64,000 nucleotides of DNA from CALGDE01 sp964655355 (GCA_964655355.1 CAZZMD010000004.1:1-64000); one strand, 5' to 3'; shown: positions 53,539 through 62,601, counted from the first letter of the stretch. Notes: a model not told the origin generated them from the sequence alone. Made by a program: numbers and translations.

Positions 53539-53629
53539 TGCCACAGCCTGGGTATTTCGCAGGGTTGACACAATCTGACGATTCTTTGTTGCGCGGAATT
53601 AATATTGCTTGACGTTTCTAAAAGCTTTC

Positions 53630-54532
53630 CTAAAAACTCTCAGGAACTGTTTGGGAATTCGCCGGGCGATCGCCCAGTTTGCCGCCCAGTTTGTCGCCCA
53701 GTTTGTCGCCCGATGTATCGCCCAGTTTGTCACTGAGGTGGATCCAATCGCTGATGCTCAAATTTTCGGCGCGGGCATCGGGGCGCACGTCGATAGAGTC
53801 CAGAATTTCCATCAGAGCTTCGCCGTCAATCCAGGATTTTAGGTTGTTGCGGAGCATTTTCCGTCGCGTCGAAAATCCCTGTTTGATGAGTTTTTCCAGG
53901 CGATCGCAATTCTGAGGCTGCTCCGGAAAGGGGCGAGGCGTAATCCGCACCACCGCAGACATCACCTTGGGCGGCGGCGAAAACGCTTTTGCCGGTACAT
54001 CGAATAAATACTCACAGTCCGCCAAAAATCCCACTTTGATGGACAGGGCCCCATATGCTTTGTGACCTGGCTTGGCGCATAGCCGCCGACCCACCTCCTG
54101 TTGCACCAGCAGCACAATGGACTCGAAAGGCTGCGATCGCGGGGTACTGATACGCCCCAACAGATGTTCCAGGATAGGGCCGGTGATGTTGTAGGGGATG
54201 TTGGCGACTGTTTTGTTGGGGTGGCGGAAGGCGGGATTGGGAAAATCCTCCACCATCTGCGGCCAGTCCAGCTTCAAAATATCCCCCTGGAGCAGCAGGA
54301 AATTATCGCGATCGCCAAATTGCTTCACTAGCCGAGGGCACAGATCCCGATCCAATTCCACCGCCACCACCGCCCCCGCCTTCGGCAGTAAATGACGCGT
54401 AAGGGCTCCCCGTCCCGGACCAATTTCGAGGATGCGATCGCCCTTGGAGAGCTGGGCCGCATCGGCAATGCGTTTTAGGACGGCATCGCTTTTCAGCCAA
54501 TGCTGCCCAAATCGTTTTCGTGCTCGTACCAT
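53630..54532 (-). CDS. rsmA: 16S rRNA dimethyladenosine transferase
   Basis: Dimethylates two adjacent adenines near the 3' end of 16S rRNA (KsgA). 300 residues. SAM-binding EIGPGRGALTRHLL and the catalytic NIPYNITGPILEHLL (NPPY-like) are clear. RKRFGQHWLKSD starts the protein. The C-terminal ~30 residues are an added tail of tandem G-D-K-L units (LSDKLGDTSGDKLGDKL then GGKLGDRP), produced by a 12-bp tandem repeat. A 14-bp tandem duplication sits in the spacer to topA. It is likely co-transcribed from topA. Confidence 0.95.
   Translation of the reverse strand: MVRARKRFGQHWLKSDAVLKRIADAAQLSKGDRILEIGPGRGALTRHLLPKAGAVVAVELDRDLCPRLVKQFGDRDNFLLLQGDILKLDWPQMVEDFPNPAFRHPNKTVANIPYNITGPILEHLLGRISTPRSQPFESIVLLVQQEVGRRLCAKPGHKAYGALSIKVGFLADCEYLFDVPAKAFSPPPKVMSAVVRITPRPFPEQPQNCDRLEKLIKQGFSTRRKMLRNNLKSWIDGEALMEILDSIDVRPDARAENLSISDWIHLSDKLGDTSGDKLGDKLGGKLGDRPANSQTVPESF
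53667..53731. repeat. Tandem 12-bp coding repeat at the end of rsmA
   Basis: The plus strand reads CCCAGTTTG(T/C)CG at about 53673, 53685 and 53697, with further copies around 53721. On the coding strand this gives repeated Gly-(Asp/Gly)-Lys-Leu. Unit length 12 keeps the frame. Confidence 0.8.
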
Positions 54533-54545
54533 AGGGCTCTATCGG

Positions 54546-54573
54546 GTAGATGAATCAATGTAGATGAATCAAT
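54546..54573. repeat. Perfect 14-bp tandem duplication between topA and rsmA
   Basis: GTAGATGAATCAAT is present twice without a gap in the 53-bp spacer. Flanking ATCGG and CGGG also match. Confidence 0.9.
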
Positions 54574-54585
54574 CGGGCGAGAGCC

Positions 54586-57396
54586 TTAAGATGCCGCCGT
54601 TTCAGCCGGTTCTGGTTCACTAGCGGCGGTCTTCTTCGCCGTAGACCGTTGAGTGGTGGTCTTCTTTGCCGTGGTCTTTGCCGTAGTCTTCTTTGCTGCT
54701 GTGGTCTTGGTGGCGGTCGACTTCTTAGCCGTCGTCTTTTTCGCCGTCGTTTTCTTAGCTGCCGTGGATTTAGCCGCCGTGGATTTTGTGGACTTCTTAG
54801 CGGTGGTTTTCTTCTTGGCGGTGGACTTTTTACGGGTGGTTTTCTTGGTCGCCGCCTTCGCCTCTAGGAGGGCGATCGCCTGCTCCATCGTCAAATCCTC
54901 CAGCGTCTGCCCCTCTGCCAACCCCGCATTGACCTTGTTGTGTTGCACATAGATTCCGTAAGGGCCCTTGTAAATATTCACCGGCTCACTGTCCTCGGGA
55001 TGGGGTCCTAACTCCCGTAGCGGCTCCTTCTTGCGACCGCGCCCCGCCTTCGGTTGCGCCAACAACTCCAACGCCCGTTCGAACGTAATCGTGGTGACAT
55101 CATCATCGCCTTTGATGGACCGATAATCCTTGCCATCCTTGCCCTGGTCGTGGACCACATAGGGACCAAACCGCCCCAAGCTCGCCTTCACAGGCTTACC
55201 CGTTTCCGGATGTTCCCCCAGCAATCGCGGCAATGCCAACAGCCCCACCGCCAAATCCAGCGTGACCGTCTCCGTCGTCACCCCCTTCGGCAATGACGCC
55301 CGCTTCGGCTTGGGCACCTCCTCAGTCACCTCGCCCAACTGCACATAGGGACCATATCGTCCCGTCAACACATAGATCGCCTCGCCCGTCTCCGGGTGTA
55401 ATCCCAGGGCATCCGGTCCTTCGGTCTTCTGGCGAATGACTTCCTGGATTTGATCCACGGTCACATCCGCCGGGTTCAGGGTCTCCGGGAGGGACGCCCG
55501 CACCAATTCCCCCTCATGCTCCACCTCCGCATAAGCGCCATAGCGACCGATGCGAATTTTAGCCCCCAACTCTTCAAAATTAACCGTACGCGCTTCCGAG
55601 GGATCAATATTGTCCTGGCGCACCTGCACCTGATTGGCAAGCCCGTCATCCCCGCGATAAAAACTTCCCAAATAGGGCAACCAATCGGTTTTACCCACCG
55701 CAATATCGTCCAGGGTTTGCTCCATCCGCGCCGTGAAATGGAGGTCGACTAAATCTGAGAAATGATTTTCCAGCAAGCCGGTCACCGCAAACGCCGTAAA
55801 GGACGGGATCAAGGCATTGCGATCCAGATTGGCGTATTTGCGATCAATGATGGTACTGATAATGCTGGCATAGGTACTGGGACGACCAATGCCCTCTTTT
55901 TCAAGCTGTTTGACCAACGCCGCTTCCGTATATCGTGCCGGGGGTTGAGTCTCGTGGCCGATCGCCTCCAAAGTTTTGCAGGGAGCCTGATCCCCAACCT
56001 TCAGATTGGGCAACAGCACCTCTTGATTTTCCAGCGCCGCATCGGGATCATCGGACCCTTCCACATAGGCACGGAAAAAGCCAGGGAAATCAATGCGCTT
56101 ACCGGTGGACCGAAACTCCGCATTGTCCGCCGTAATGGTCATGGTGATATTGGTCTGGCGAGCGTCGGCCATCTGGCACGCCACGGTCCGTTTCCAAATC
56201 AAGTCATAAAGCTTAAATTCGCGATCGCTCAACCCCGTCTCCTGGGGCGTGCGGAAGGTACTACCAGAAGGACGAATCGCCTCGTGGGCTTCCTGGGCAC
56301 CCTTGGCTTTGGTCGCATACTGGCGAGGCTTCGGACTTAAATAGTTCTTGCCGTACTTGTTTTCAACACAATCCCGAGCGGCAGCGATCGCCTGGCCCGA
56401 TAAATGGGTCGAATCCGTCCGCATATAGGTAATAAAACCCTGCTCATAAAGCCGCTGGGCAACCCGCATGGTATCCCGCGCCGAAAGCCGTAACTTCCGG
56501 TTCGATTCCTGTTGCAGGGTCGACGTGGTAAACGGAGGCGACGGACGACGGGTATTGGGACGCTCATCCAACGCCGTCACGGTCCAGGGCTCATGGGCCA
56601 TCAGGCGATCGCGCAGGGTTTCCGCTTCTTCCTGCCCCAGCAAAACGACCTTCTTACCCTTTGCCACCTTACCGGTAGCCTCATCAAAATCGCTACCAGT
56701 AGCTAACTTCTTCCCATCCAAGGTCACCAGCTTCGCTTCAAAGGTTTTATCTTTCTTGGGATCAGACAGCAAAGCGGCCTTCAAATCCCAATAACTCCCT
56801 TTTTTGAACGCCCGGCGATCGCGCTCCCGCATCACCAACAGACGCACCGCCACGGACTGTACCCGCCCGGCCGATAGCCCCGCCGCAATCTTTTTCCACA
56901 GCAATGGCGATAGGGTATAGCCCACCAACCGATCCAAAATTCGCCGCGTTTCCTGGGCATGGACCAAGTTGGTATTCACCTCTCGGCAATTGGCGATCGC
57001 CTTTTGAATGGCCTCCTTTGTAATCTCATGGAACACCATTCTTTTCACCGGCACCTTAGGCTTCAACACCTGTAGCAAATGCCAGCTAATACTTTCCCCT
57101 TCCCGGTCTTCGTCAGTGGCCAGAACCAACTCATCGGCAGTTTTGAGGGCTTCCTTCAGCTCCTTCACCACCTTTTTCTTATCCTTCGGCACCACATAGA
57201 GGGGATCAAAATCCGCCTCCACATTCACCCCCAATTGGGCCCACGACTCCTTCTTCACCTTGGCCGGAATCTCGCTCGCCGATCGCGGCAAATCCCGCAC
57301 ATGGCCCATGGACGCGGTCACCTTGTAACCACGGGGAAGGAAACTTTTGATCGTTTTAGCTTTTGTCGGGGACTCAACAATAACAAGAGTGGTCAT
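54586..57396 (-). CDS. topA: DNA topoisomerase I
   Basis: Type IA topoisomerase relaxing negative supercoils. 936 residues. Toprim domain (about 1-130, with VIVESPTKAKTIKSFL and LATDEDREGESISWHLL). Catalytic tyrosine is in GFITYMRTDSTHLS (about Y324). After the core come three or so C-terminal repeats (LGLHPETGEAIYVLTGRYGPYVQ, LGEHPETGKPVKASLGRFGPYV, LGPHPEDSEPVNIYKGPYGIYVQ). The last ~90 residues are almost only Lys, Thr, Ala and Ser (TAKKTTAKKTTAKKSTATKT), like histone H1 tails. Zinc-finger modules of E. coli TopA are not present. Confidence 0.96.
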   Translation of the reverse strand: MTTLVIVESPTKAKTIKSFLPRGYKVTASMGHVRDLPRSASEIPAKVKKESWAQLGVNVEADFDPLYVVPKDKKKVVKELKEALKTADELVLATDEDREGESISWHLLQVLKPKVPVKRMVFHEITKEAIQKAIANCREVNTNLVHAQETRRILDRLVGYTLSPLLWKKIAAGLSAGRVQSVAVRLLVMRERDRRAFKKGSYWDLKAALLSDPKKDKTFEAKLVTLDGKKLATGSDFDEATGKVAKGKKVVLLGQEEAETLRDRLMAHEPWTVTALDERPNTRRPSPPFTTSTLQQESNRKLRLSARDTMRVAQRLYEQGFITYMRTDSTHLSGQAIAAARDCVENKYGKNYLSPKPRQYATKAKGAQEAHEAIRPSGSTFRTPQETGLSDREFKLYDLIWKRTVACQMADARQTNITMTITADNAEFRSTGKRIDFPGFFRAYVEGSDDPDAALENQEVLLPNLKVGDQAPCKTLEAIGHETQPPARYTEAALVKQLEKEGIGRPSTYASIISTIIDRKYANLDRNALIPSFTAFAVTGLLENHFSDLVDLHFTARMEQTLDDIAVGKTDWLPYLGSFYRGDDGLANQVQVRQDNIDPSEARTVNFEELGAKIRIGRYGAYAEVEHEGELVRASLPETLNPADVTVDQIQEVIRQKTEGPDALGLHPETGEAIYVLTGRYGPYVQLGEVTEEVPKPKRASLPKGVTTETVTLDLAVGLLALPRLLGEHPETGKPVKASLGRFGPYVVHDQGKDGKDYRSIKGDDDVTTITFERALELLAQPKAGRGRKKEPLRELGPHPEDSEPVNIYKGPYGIYVQHNKVNAGLAEGQTLEDLTMEQAIALLEAKAATKKTTRKKSTAKKKTTAKKSTKSTAAKSTAAKKTTAKKTTAKKSTATKTTAAKKTTAKTTAKKTTTQRSTAKKTAASEPEPAETAAS

Positions 57397-57828
57397 GGAG
57401 CAGCGGCAATTATTCTGTAATACCTATTATGAGGATGTGGACTGTAAGGAATTCAGCTAAAGGAATAACGAAATGCAGCAATCGAATAGGATAGTTGAGT
57501 GCGAGATCCTTGCCCACTGAAACCTAAGTCGTTAGGAATCAAGACTAAGTGCCAAGACTCAAAGAAAAAGCTGGAAATGTCAAGGGGCAAGGTTAAATCC
57601 CCACCTCAAGACGGCTTTCAATTCCCCCCTCCCACTACATCTTGGCGGGAGTGCGATCCGGTTTTTACAATCCCAGTCCTTGTCTGCCCAACAGCAAATT
57701 AACAGGGAAGAGCGGCTGTTCCCCATTGAATGGACTCTAGCTCAACTCCCCCCAGATCCGTCAACTCTTTCATCTGAAGAGAGGGAAACAGGGGGGCGAC
57801 AGAGAATAGTCCTGATACTAACCATTGG

Positions 57829-57862
57829 ATCATGATCGCCATGATCGGATCGCGATCATGAT
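57829..57862. repeat. GATC-rich inverted repeat
   Basis: ATCATGATCGC at 57829-57839 pairs with GCGATCATGAT at 57852-57862, with 12 bases between. Extra GATC sites at 57843-57850 and nearby bring the total to seven in the surrounding 75 bp. Confidence 0.75.
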
Positions 57863-57944
57863 GACTACGCAGATGAGTACGCGATCGCCCCAAGATCACC
57901 TCAAGTAAGTTGGCTGAGGGTGCAATAATTCAGGGAGTGGCCCC

Positions 57945-57950
57945 AAGGAG
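57945..57950 (+). promoter_or_regulatory. Ribosome binding site deciding the TnsC-like start
   Basis: AAGGAG, 9 bases before ATG 57960. A TTG at 57951 directly adjoins the site and cannot use it, so ATG 57960 is preferred. Confidence 0.65.
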
Positions 57951-57959
57951 TTGCCGCCC

Positions 57960-58877
57960 ATGGCGAATGATAGTCCCACTCCGCCCGATCCCGATGCGTC
58001 TGAATCGTTCCCAGATGCCGATATCACGCCCGCATCGCCACCGGACTCATCCCCGGAGGTCCAAGAGAGTATCAATCCCCAATGGCAGGGCGAGATTCAG
58101 CGAGTGCAGGGGCTGCCCGGGGAATTGCGCCGGCTAAGTACCCTGCGGTTTGTAGATCTTGAACATTTGAGCGGGGCATTCCTCTGGTTCGATGAACTGC
58201 GGCAGATGCGGGGCTGCGGTCGACTTGAGGGGGTGGCGCAAGTAGGAAAGACGGTGGCGGCGCGGGTCTATGCCATGCGATATCGCCGGAAGCCCGGCAG
58301 TGACAGTCCTCAGTCAGTGGCCTATGTACGATTGCCACCGGGGGCGGGGTTGGGGGAATGGTATGGGCGATTGCTGGAGTCGTTGGGGGAGGAGCCCGGC
58401 TGGGGGGGGCTCAGTCAGCTACGGCGTCAGGGATTGAGGGTGGCCCGGGAGCGATCGCTGCGGCTGGTGCTGGTGGACAATGCGGATCAGCAATCGCCTA
58501 AACTCCTCCAGGAAGTGCGGTATTTATCAGAGCGTCTGTGGGTCGGAATTGTGTTGATTGGCCCCCAACGGTTGAGCGATCGCCTGAGTCGCGATCCGGA
58601 TTTAGCGGCAGCTTTTCAACCGCTGTATTGGATACCCACCCTGGGGGACGATGCCCTGAAAACGGCGATCACGAAATGGGAAACCGACGTGTTGCAATTG
58701 CCAGAGCGATCGCACCTGGACGAGGAGGGAGCATTTGAGATTGTGCGGGATGTGACCCAGGGCTGTGTGGGGCGCTTGGATATGATTTTGCGGCGATCGG
58801 CAATGCGCGCCTTAAAGGCCGGAAAACATGCCATTGATCGCGATGTTTTAGATGAAGTGATCCAGGATTATCGCTAG
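57960..58877 (+). CDS. Orphan TnsC/TniB-like AAA+ ATPase
   Basis: 305 residues from ATG 57960. Residues ~1-40 are Pro/Asp/Ser-rich and probably disordered. The ATPase domain resembles TniB and cyanobacterial CAST TnsC proteins: LWFDELRQMRGCGRLEGVAQ, Walker A GVAQVGKT (K97), SVAYVRLPPGAG, Walker B LRLVLVDNADQ, IVLIGPQRLSDRLSRDP, and the C-terminal block GCVGRLDMILRRSAMRALK. The Walker B acidic residue after D173 is Asn instead of Glu, so ATP hydrolysis may be weak or absent. No transposase, TniQ or Cas12k gene is nearby, so this looks like a domesticated or solo ATPase, probably DNA-binding. sbcC is 210 bp downstream on the same strand. Confidence 0.8.
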   Translation: MANDSPTPPDPDASESFPDADITPASPPDSSPEVQESINPQWQGEIQRVQGLPGELRRLSTLRFVDLEHLSGAFLWFDELRQMRGCGRLEGVAQVGKTVAARVYAMRYRRKPGSDSPQSVAYVRLPPGAGLGEWYGRLLESLGEEPGWGGLSQLRRQGLRVARERSLRLVLVDNADQQSPKLLQEVRYLSERLWVGIVLIGPQRLSDRLSRDPDLAAAFQPLYWIPTLGDDALKTAITKWETDVLQLPERSHLDEEGAFEIVRDVTQGCVGRLDMILRRSAMRALKAGKHAIDRDVLDEVIQDYR

Positions 58878-58931
58878 AACAGGTCGAAGTCCGGCGACCG
58901 GCAGACGATAGGCAGACGGTGGGCGGGCGAC

Positions 58932-58957
58932 AAGCAGACAACAGAAGCAGACAACAG
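58932..58957. repeat. Perfect 13-bp tandem duplication before sbcC
   Basis: AAGCAGACAACAG occurs twice without a gap. Looser GGCAGACG-type copies precede it at 58910-58930. Confidence 0.88.
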
Positions 58958-59087
58958 AAAGTGACAATCGGAACACAGGATCAGGATCTTTTGGGTTATC
59001 CAGGTCCTCACTTCTCGTCGGTTATTGGGGAAAATACTGGGAAAAACGTGCCATGATGTAGACAGTTCAGGATTGAGAGAAGGAAGG

Positions 59088-62000
59088 ATGATTCCTGAAT
59101 TGCTGCGGTTAAAAAATTTTTTGAGCTATCAAGATGCGTCCCTGAGTTTCCAAGGGTTGCATACGGCTTGTATTTGTGGGGCAAATGGGGCGGGGAAGTC
59201 GTCCCTATTAGAGGCGATCGCCTGGGTAATTTGGGGGAAATGTCGCGGGGCATCCGATGATGTCATCCGCACGGGGGAAAAGGAAGCCCAGGTGGATTTT
59301 ACGTTCCGCTATGGGCAAGCAATCTATCGGGTGATTCGATCGCGACGGTTGCGACAGGCGAGTACTTTGGAGTTTCAGGTGGCGTCCATTGAGGATGATC
59401 CGAGCGATCGCCAATTTAAAAGTATTACGGAAAAAAGTATCAAGGCGACCCAGGCGTTAATTATTGAACGGCTGCGTTTGGATTACGATACGTTCGCGAA
59501 CTCGGCCTATTTGCGTCAGGGGAAAGCCGACGAGTTTATGTTGAAAACGCCGGGGCAGCGTAAGGATATTTTGGCGGATTTGCTGAAGTTATCCCAGTAC
59601 GACCAGCTATCGGAACAGGCAAAGGATCGAGCTAAGGAATTTAAGTTTGAGGCGGGGCAGTTAGAGGGGGTTTTGGAACGGGCAGATATCAAACTCAGCC
59701 AGCGGGAGGCGATCGCCCAACAACTGCAAAATCTCGAAAAAAATATTGCCGATTGTCAGGACCAGGAACGGCAGATTGAAGCTCAGTTAAAACAACAGCG
59801 GGATCAACAGCAACAGCGACAATCTTGGCTCCAGCAACAAACTTGGCAGCAGCAGCAACGCCAATCCCTTCAACAAACCTGCGATCGCCTCACCCAGGAT
59901 GTGCGGGCAATCGCGGAACGCCAATCCGCCGCCGCAAAAATATTGGAGCAGGGGGATCGCATTGAGGCGGAGGTGGCCACCTATCGGGAACTGCAACGGC
60001 GGGATGAAACCCTGGCGGCGCAGTTTAAGCAGCACAGCGAGTGGGTGGATCAGCGACGGCAGTTGGAGGGGGAGCGCGATCGCCAGGTCAGCCAACTGAC
60101 GGGACAGCGACAGGGTTTGACGGCGCAGTTGGCGGAGCTGGATCGGCAGGAGCAGGACTGTCAGCGGGTGTTGGCAAAGGCGGAGGATATTGAGGCCGCC
60201 TTGCAAAGGCTACAGGAAGCGCGGGGACGATTGCGGCACATGGAAAAGCTGCAAGCCCAGGCGTCGCCCTTACTCCAGCGATCACAGCAGTTGACGATGG
60301 AGCTGGGGCGGGTGCGCGCCCGGTGGCTGGCGCGGCAGGAGGATGTGTTAGCGCAACAGCAGCGGGCGATCGCGGCGCGGGAGAACCAATTGCCGGAACA
60401 GGCGATCGCGTTGCAACTCTTGGGGGAACGGATTGCGCAACTGGAAAAACAACAGGTTTATCAACAGCGGGTGCGGGAAAAGGGCATCGAGCGCAAGACA
60501 TTTATTGACCGTTTAGAAGCCAATCGCGAGGAGTTATCCCAGCGGTTGGTCAAGCTCCAGGAACGGCATCAACTACTGTTAGCGCACGATCCCAAGGCTA
60601 AATCGGCCAATTCCTCCAAAGGTGATGGGGATCAAGACATTGACAATGCGGGTGGAACGATTGTCAGTGTCGGGATGGGGGGATTGGGACCGAGTGATGG
60701 GGATGGGGAGCAATATGGGACCTGTCCATTGTGCGATCGCCCGTTGGATGAGGCCCACTGGCAAACGGTGCTCAATAAGCAAAAGAAAGACGAAACAGAC
60801 CTGCGGGAACAACTGTGGGTGATCGACGAGCAGTTGACCGTGTCGGCGCGGGAGCGGGAGGTGTTGCGGGAGGAATATCGCCGTTTGAACCAGACCCTCG
60901 CGCCATTGGGATCGCTGTTGGAGGAGCGGGGCAAGCTTCAGGAACAATGTCAGGGGCTGGAGGCATTGGCAACGGCGTCCGAGGCCCTGCAGCAGGAACA
61001 GGACAGTTTGCAAAAAGCATTGGGCTGGCTGGAGGATGAAGTGGGGGATCAAGGGCAGCCAGAGCCTATACCCCAGGGAGGGGAGGGGGCGATCGCCTTG
61101 GTCGCAGAACGGCAGCAGGTGCAAAACACGTTGCGGGATCTCCAGTTTGATGAGCGGAACTTAGCCCTAGCCCGCAGCGAAGTGGAGCAGTGGCGTCATG
61201 GGGAAATTCGGTTTCATGAGTTGGAACAGGCGCGCCGCAAACAGACCCAAATTGAACAGCAGCGCCCCCAATTATCGGAGCAGATCCAAGCATTAGACGA
61301 AAAATTAGCCTGGTTAAATCAAGCCCGACCCGATGGGAGCGGAAATTTATCCTTAACGGGGAAAATCGCCGCCTTAACCCAGCAAATCGAGCAGCTTAAT
61401 TATCAGGTGGATGCCCATAACCAACTGCGGCAACAGCTCCAGCAACAGCAAACCTGGCTCACCCAATTCGATAATTTGCAGCGGTGTCGCGATGAAGCGC
61501 CGAAATTGGCAGAGCAGCATCAACAATGCCAAGCGTCATTAACGCAACGCCAGGGGGAGCTAGCGACAGCGGTGCAACAGATCCAGGACCTACAGCAACA
61601 GCTCGATCAATCACCGGACCCCACCCCAGCGATCGCCCAGCTAGAAACCCAACATCAAACCCTACGCCAGACCCTGAATCAATATTTATCGGACCTGGGG
61701 CGATCGCAACAGCAGGTTACGGAACTGGAAGCGCTGGATCAACAATCCCAACGCGATCGCGATGTTCTGGCTGACCATCGTCGCCAGCAGCGCATTTACG
61801 AAGAACTAGCAAAAGCGTTTGGGAAAAATGGCCTGCAAGCCTTAACCATCGAGACCGTTCTGCCCCAACTCGAAGCGGAAACCAACCGGATTTTGACCCG
61901 CCTGAGCGCCAATCAACTCCACGTCCAATTCATCACCCAAAAAGCCAAGAAAAACCAATCCAAATCCAAAGGCAGCCGCAAGGGCAAAAAGTCTGATTTG

Positions 62001-62366
62001 AAGCTAGACACGGTGGCAATGACCGACACGCTAGAGATTTTAATTGCCGATGCTCGGGGGACACGCCCCTATGAGACCTATTCCGGCGGGGAAGCCTTTC
62101 GGATTAATTTCGCCATTCGCCTTGCCCTATCCCGCCTGCTGACCCAGCGATCCGGCACCGCATTGCAACTTCTAATTGTGGATGAAGGATTTGGCACCCA
62201 AGACGAAGCCGGCCGCGATCGCCTGGTGGCTGCGATTAATGCGATCGCCGGAGAATTTTCTTGCATCCTCGCCGTCACCCATATTCCCCAGTTGAAAGAA
62301 GCGTTTCAAAACCGTATCGAAGTGACGAAAACCGCCACGGGATCAGCCTTACAGGTCATTGCTTAA
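59088..62366 (+). CDS. sbcC: SbcC-family SMC-like DNA repair ATPase
   Basis: About 1092 residues from ATG 59088, preceded by AAGGAAGG. Works with the SbcD nuclease to open hairpins and DNA ends. N-terminal ATPase half: LLRLKNFLSYQDASLSFQG, Walker A GANGAGKSSLLEAI. A long Gln-rich coiled coil follows. The zinc hook is CPLC (C546-C549), near YGTCPLCDRPLDE. A second coiled coil leads to the C-terminal half with signature YSGGEAFRINFAIRLALSRL, Walker B LLIVDEGFGTQDEAG and the His loop LAVTHIPQLKEAF. sbcD is not found within the window. Confidence 0.94.
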   Translation: MIPELLRLKNFLSYQDASLSFQGLHTACICGANGAGKSSLLEAIAWVIWGKCRGASDDVIRTGEKEAQVDFTFRYGQAIYRVIRSRRLRQASTLEFQVASIEDDPSDRQFKSITEKSIKATQALIIERLRLDYDTFANSAYLRQGKADEFMLKTPGQRKDILADLLKLSQYDQLSEQAKDRAKEFKFEAGQLEGVLERADIKLSQREAIAQQLQNLEKNIADCQDQERQIEAQLKQQRDQQQQRQSWLQQQTWQQQQRQSLQQTCDRLTQDVRAIAERQSAAAKILEQGDRIEAEVATYRELQRRDETLAAQFKQHSEWVDQRRQLEGERDRQVSQLTGQRQGLTAQLAELDRQEQDCQRVLAKAEDIEAALQRLQEARGRLRHMEKLQAQASPLLQRSQQLTMELGRVRARWLARQEDVLAQQQRAIAARENQLPEQAIALQLLGERIAQLEKQQVYQQRVREKGIERKTFIDRLEANREELSQRLVKLQERHQLLLAHDPKAKSANSSKGDGDQDIDNAGGTIVSVGMGGLGPSDGDGEQYGTCPLCDRPLDEAHWQTVLNKQKKDETDLREQLWVIDEQLTVSAREREVLREEYRRLNQTLAPLGSLLEERGKLQEQCQGLEALATASEALQQEQDSLQKALGWLEDEVGDQGQPEPIPQGGEGAIALVAERQQVQNTLRDLQFDERNLALARSEVEQWRHGEIRFHELEQARRKQTQIEQQRPQLSEQIQALDEKLAWLNQARPDGSGNLSLTGKIAALTQQIEQLNYQVDAHNQLRQQLQQQQTWLTQFDNLQRCRDEAPKLAEQHQQCQASLTQRQGELATAVQQIQDLQQQLDQSPDPTPAIAQLETQHQTLRQTLNQYLSDLGRSQQQVTELEALDQQSQRDRDVLADHRRQQRIYEELAKAFGKNGLQALTIETVLPQLEAETNRILTRLSANQLHVQFITQKAKKNQSKSKGSRKGKKSDLKLDTVAMTDTLEILIADARGTRPYETYSGGEAFRINFAIRLALSRLLTQRSGTALQLLIVDEGFGTQDEAGRDRLVAAINAIAGEFSCILAVTHIPQLKEAFQNRIEVTKTATGSALQVIA

Positions 62367-62601
62367 TTCCATCAATGGGCACCCCATCGGCGACGATCAG
62401 AGGGTTCCCTGTCAGTTTCCAGCGCTAAAATTGCTCATCCAAGGGATCACAAAATGGCAACCATGCACTATCCTCAATCCATTGCCTAACCTCACACACC
62501 CAGGCAATAGCATGAAGGGCTCCAACGGCTAATTTAATTTAGTCCTGCTGGGCACCAATTCTCAGCGTTGTTATTGTTATTTACTGCCATTCCAGTTCGC
62601 T

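Larger units (their letters stand above)
57397..57959. other. Intergenic region with GATC-dense palindrome
   Basis: About 560 bp. The left part holds the topA promoter. The middle is a low-information stretch with C- and A-rich runs (57590-57660). The right part, 57826-57900, has seven GATC sites in about 75 bp and a perfect 11-bp inverted repeat. AAGGAG at 57945-57950 serves the next gene. No RNA gene was recognised. Confidence 0.55.

Noticed and set aside
57397..62366. CRISPR-associated transposon (CAST) or Tn7-like element
   Set aside because: Only a TnsC-like ATPase is present. No tnsB, tniQ, cas12k, tnsA, terminal inverted repeats or CRISPR array was found around it.
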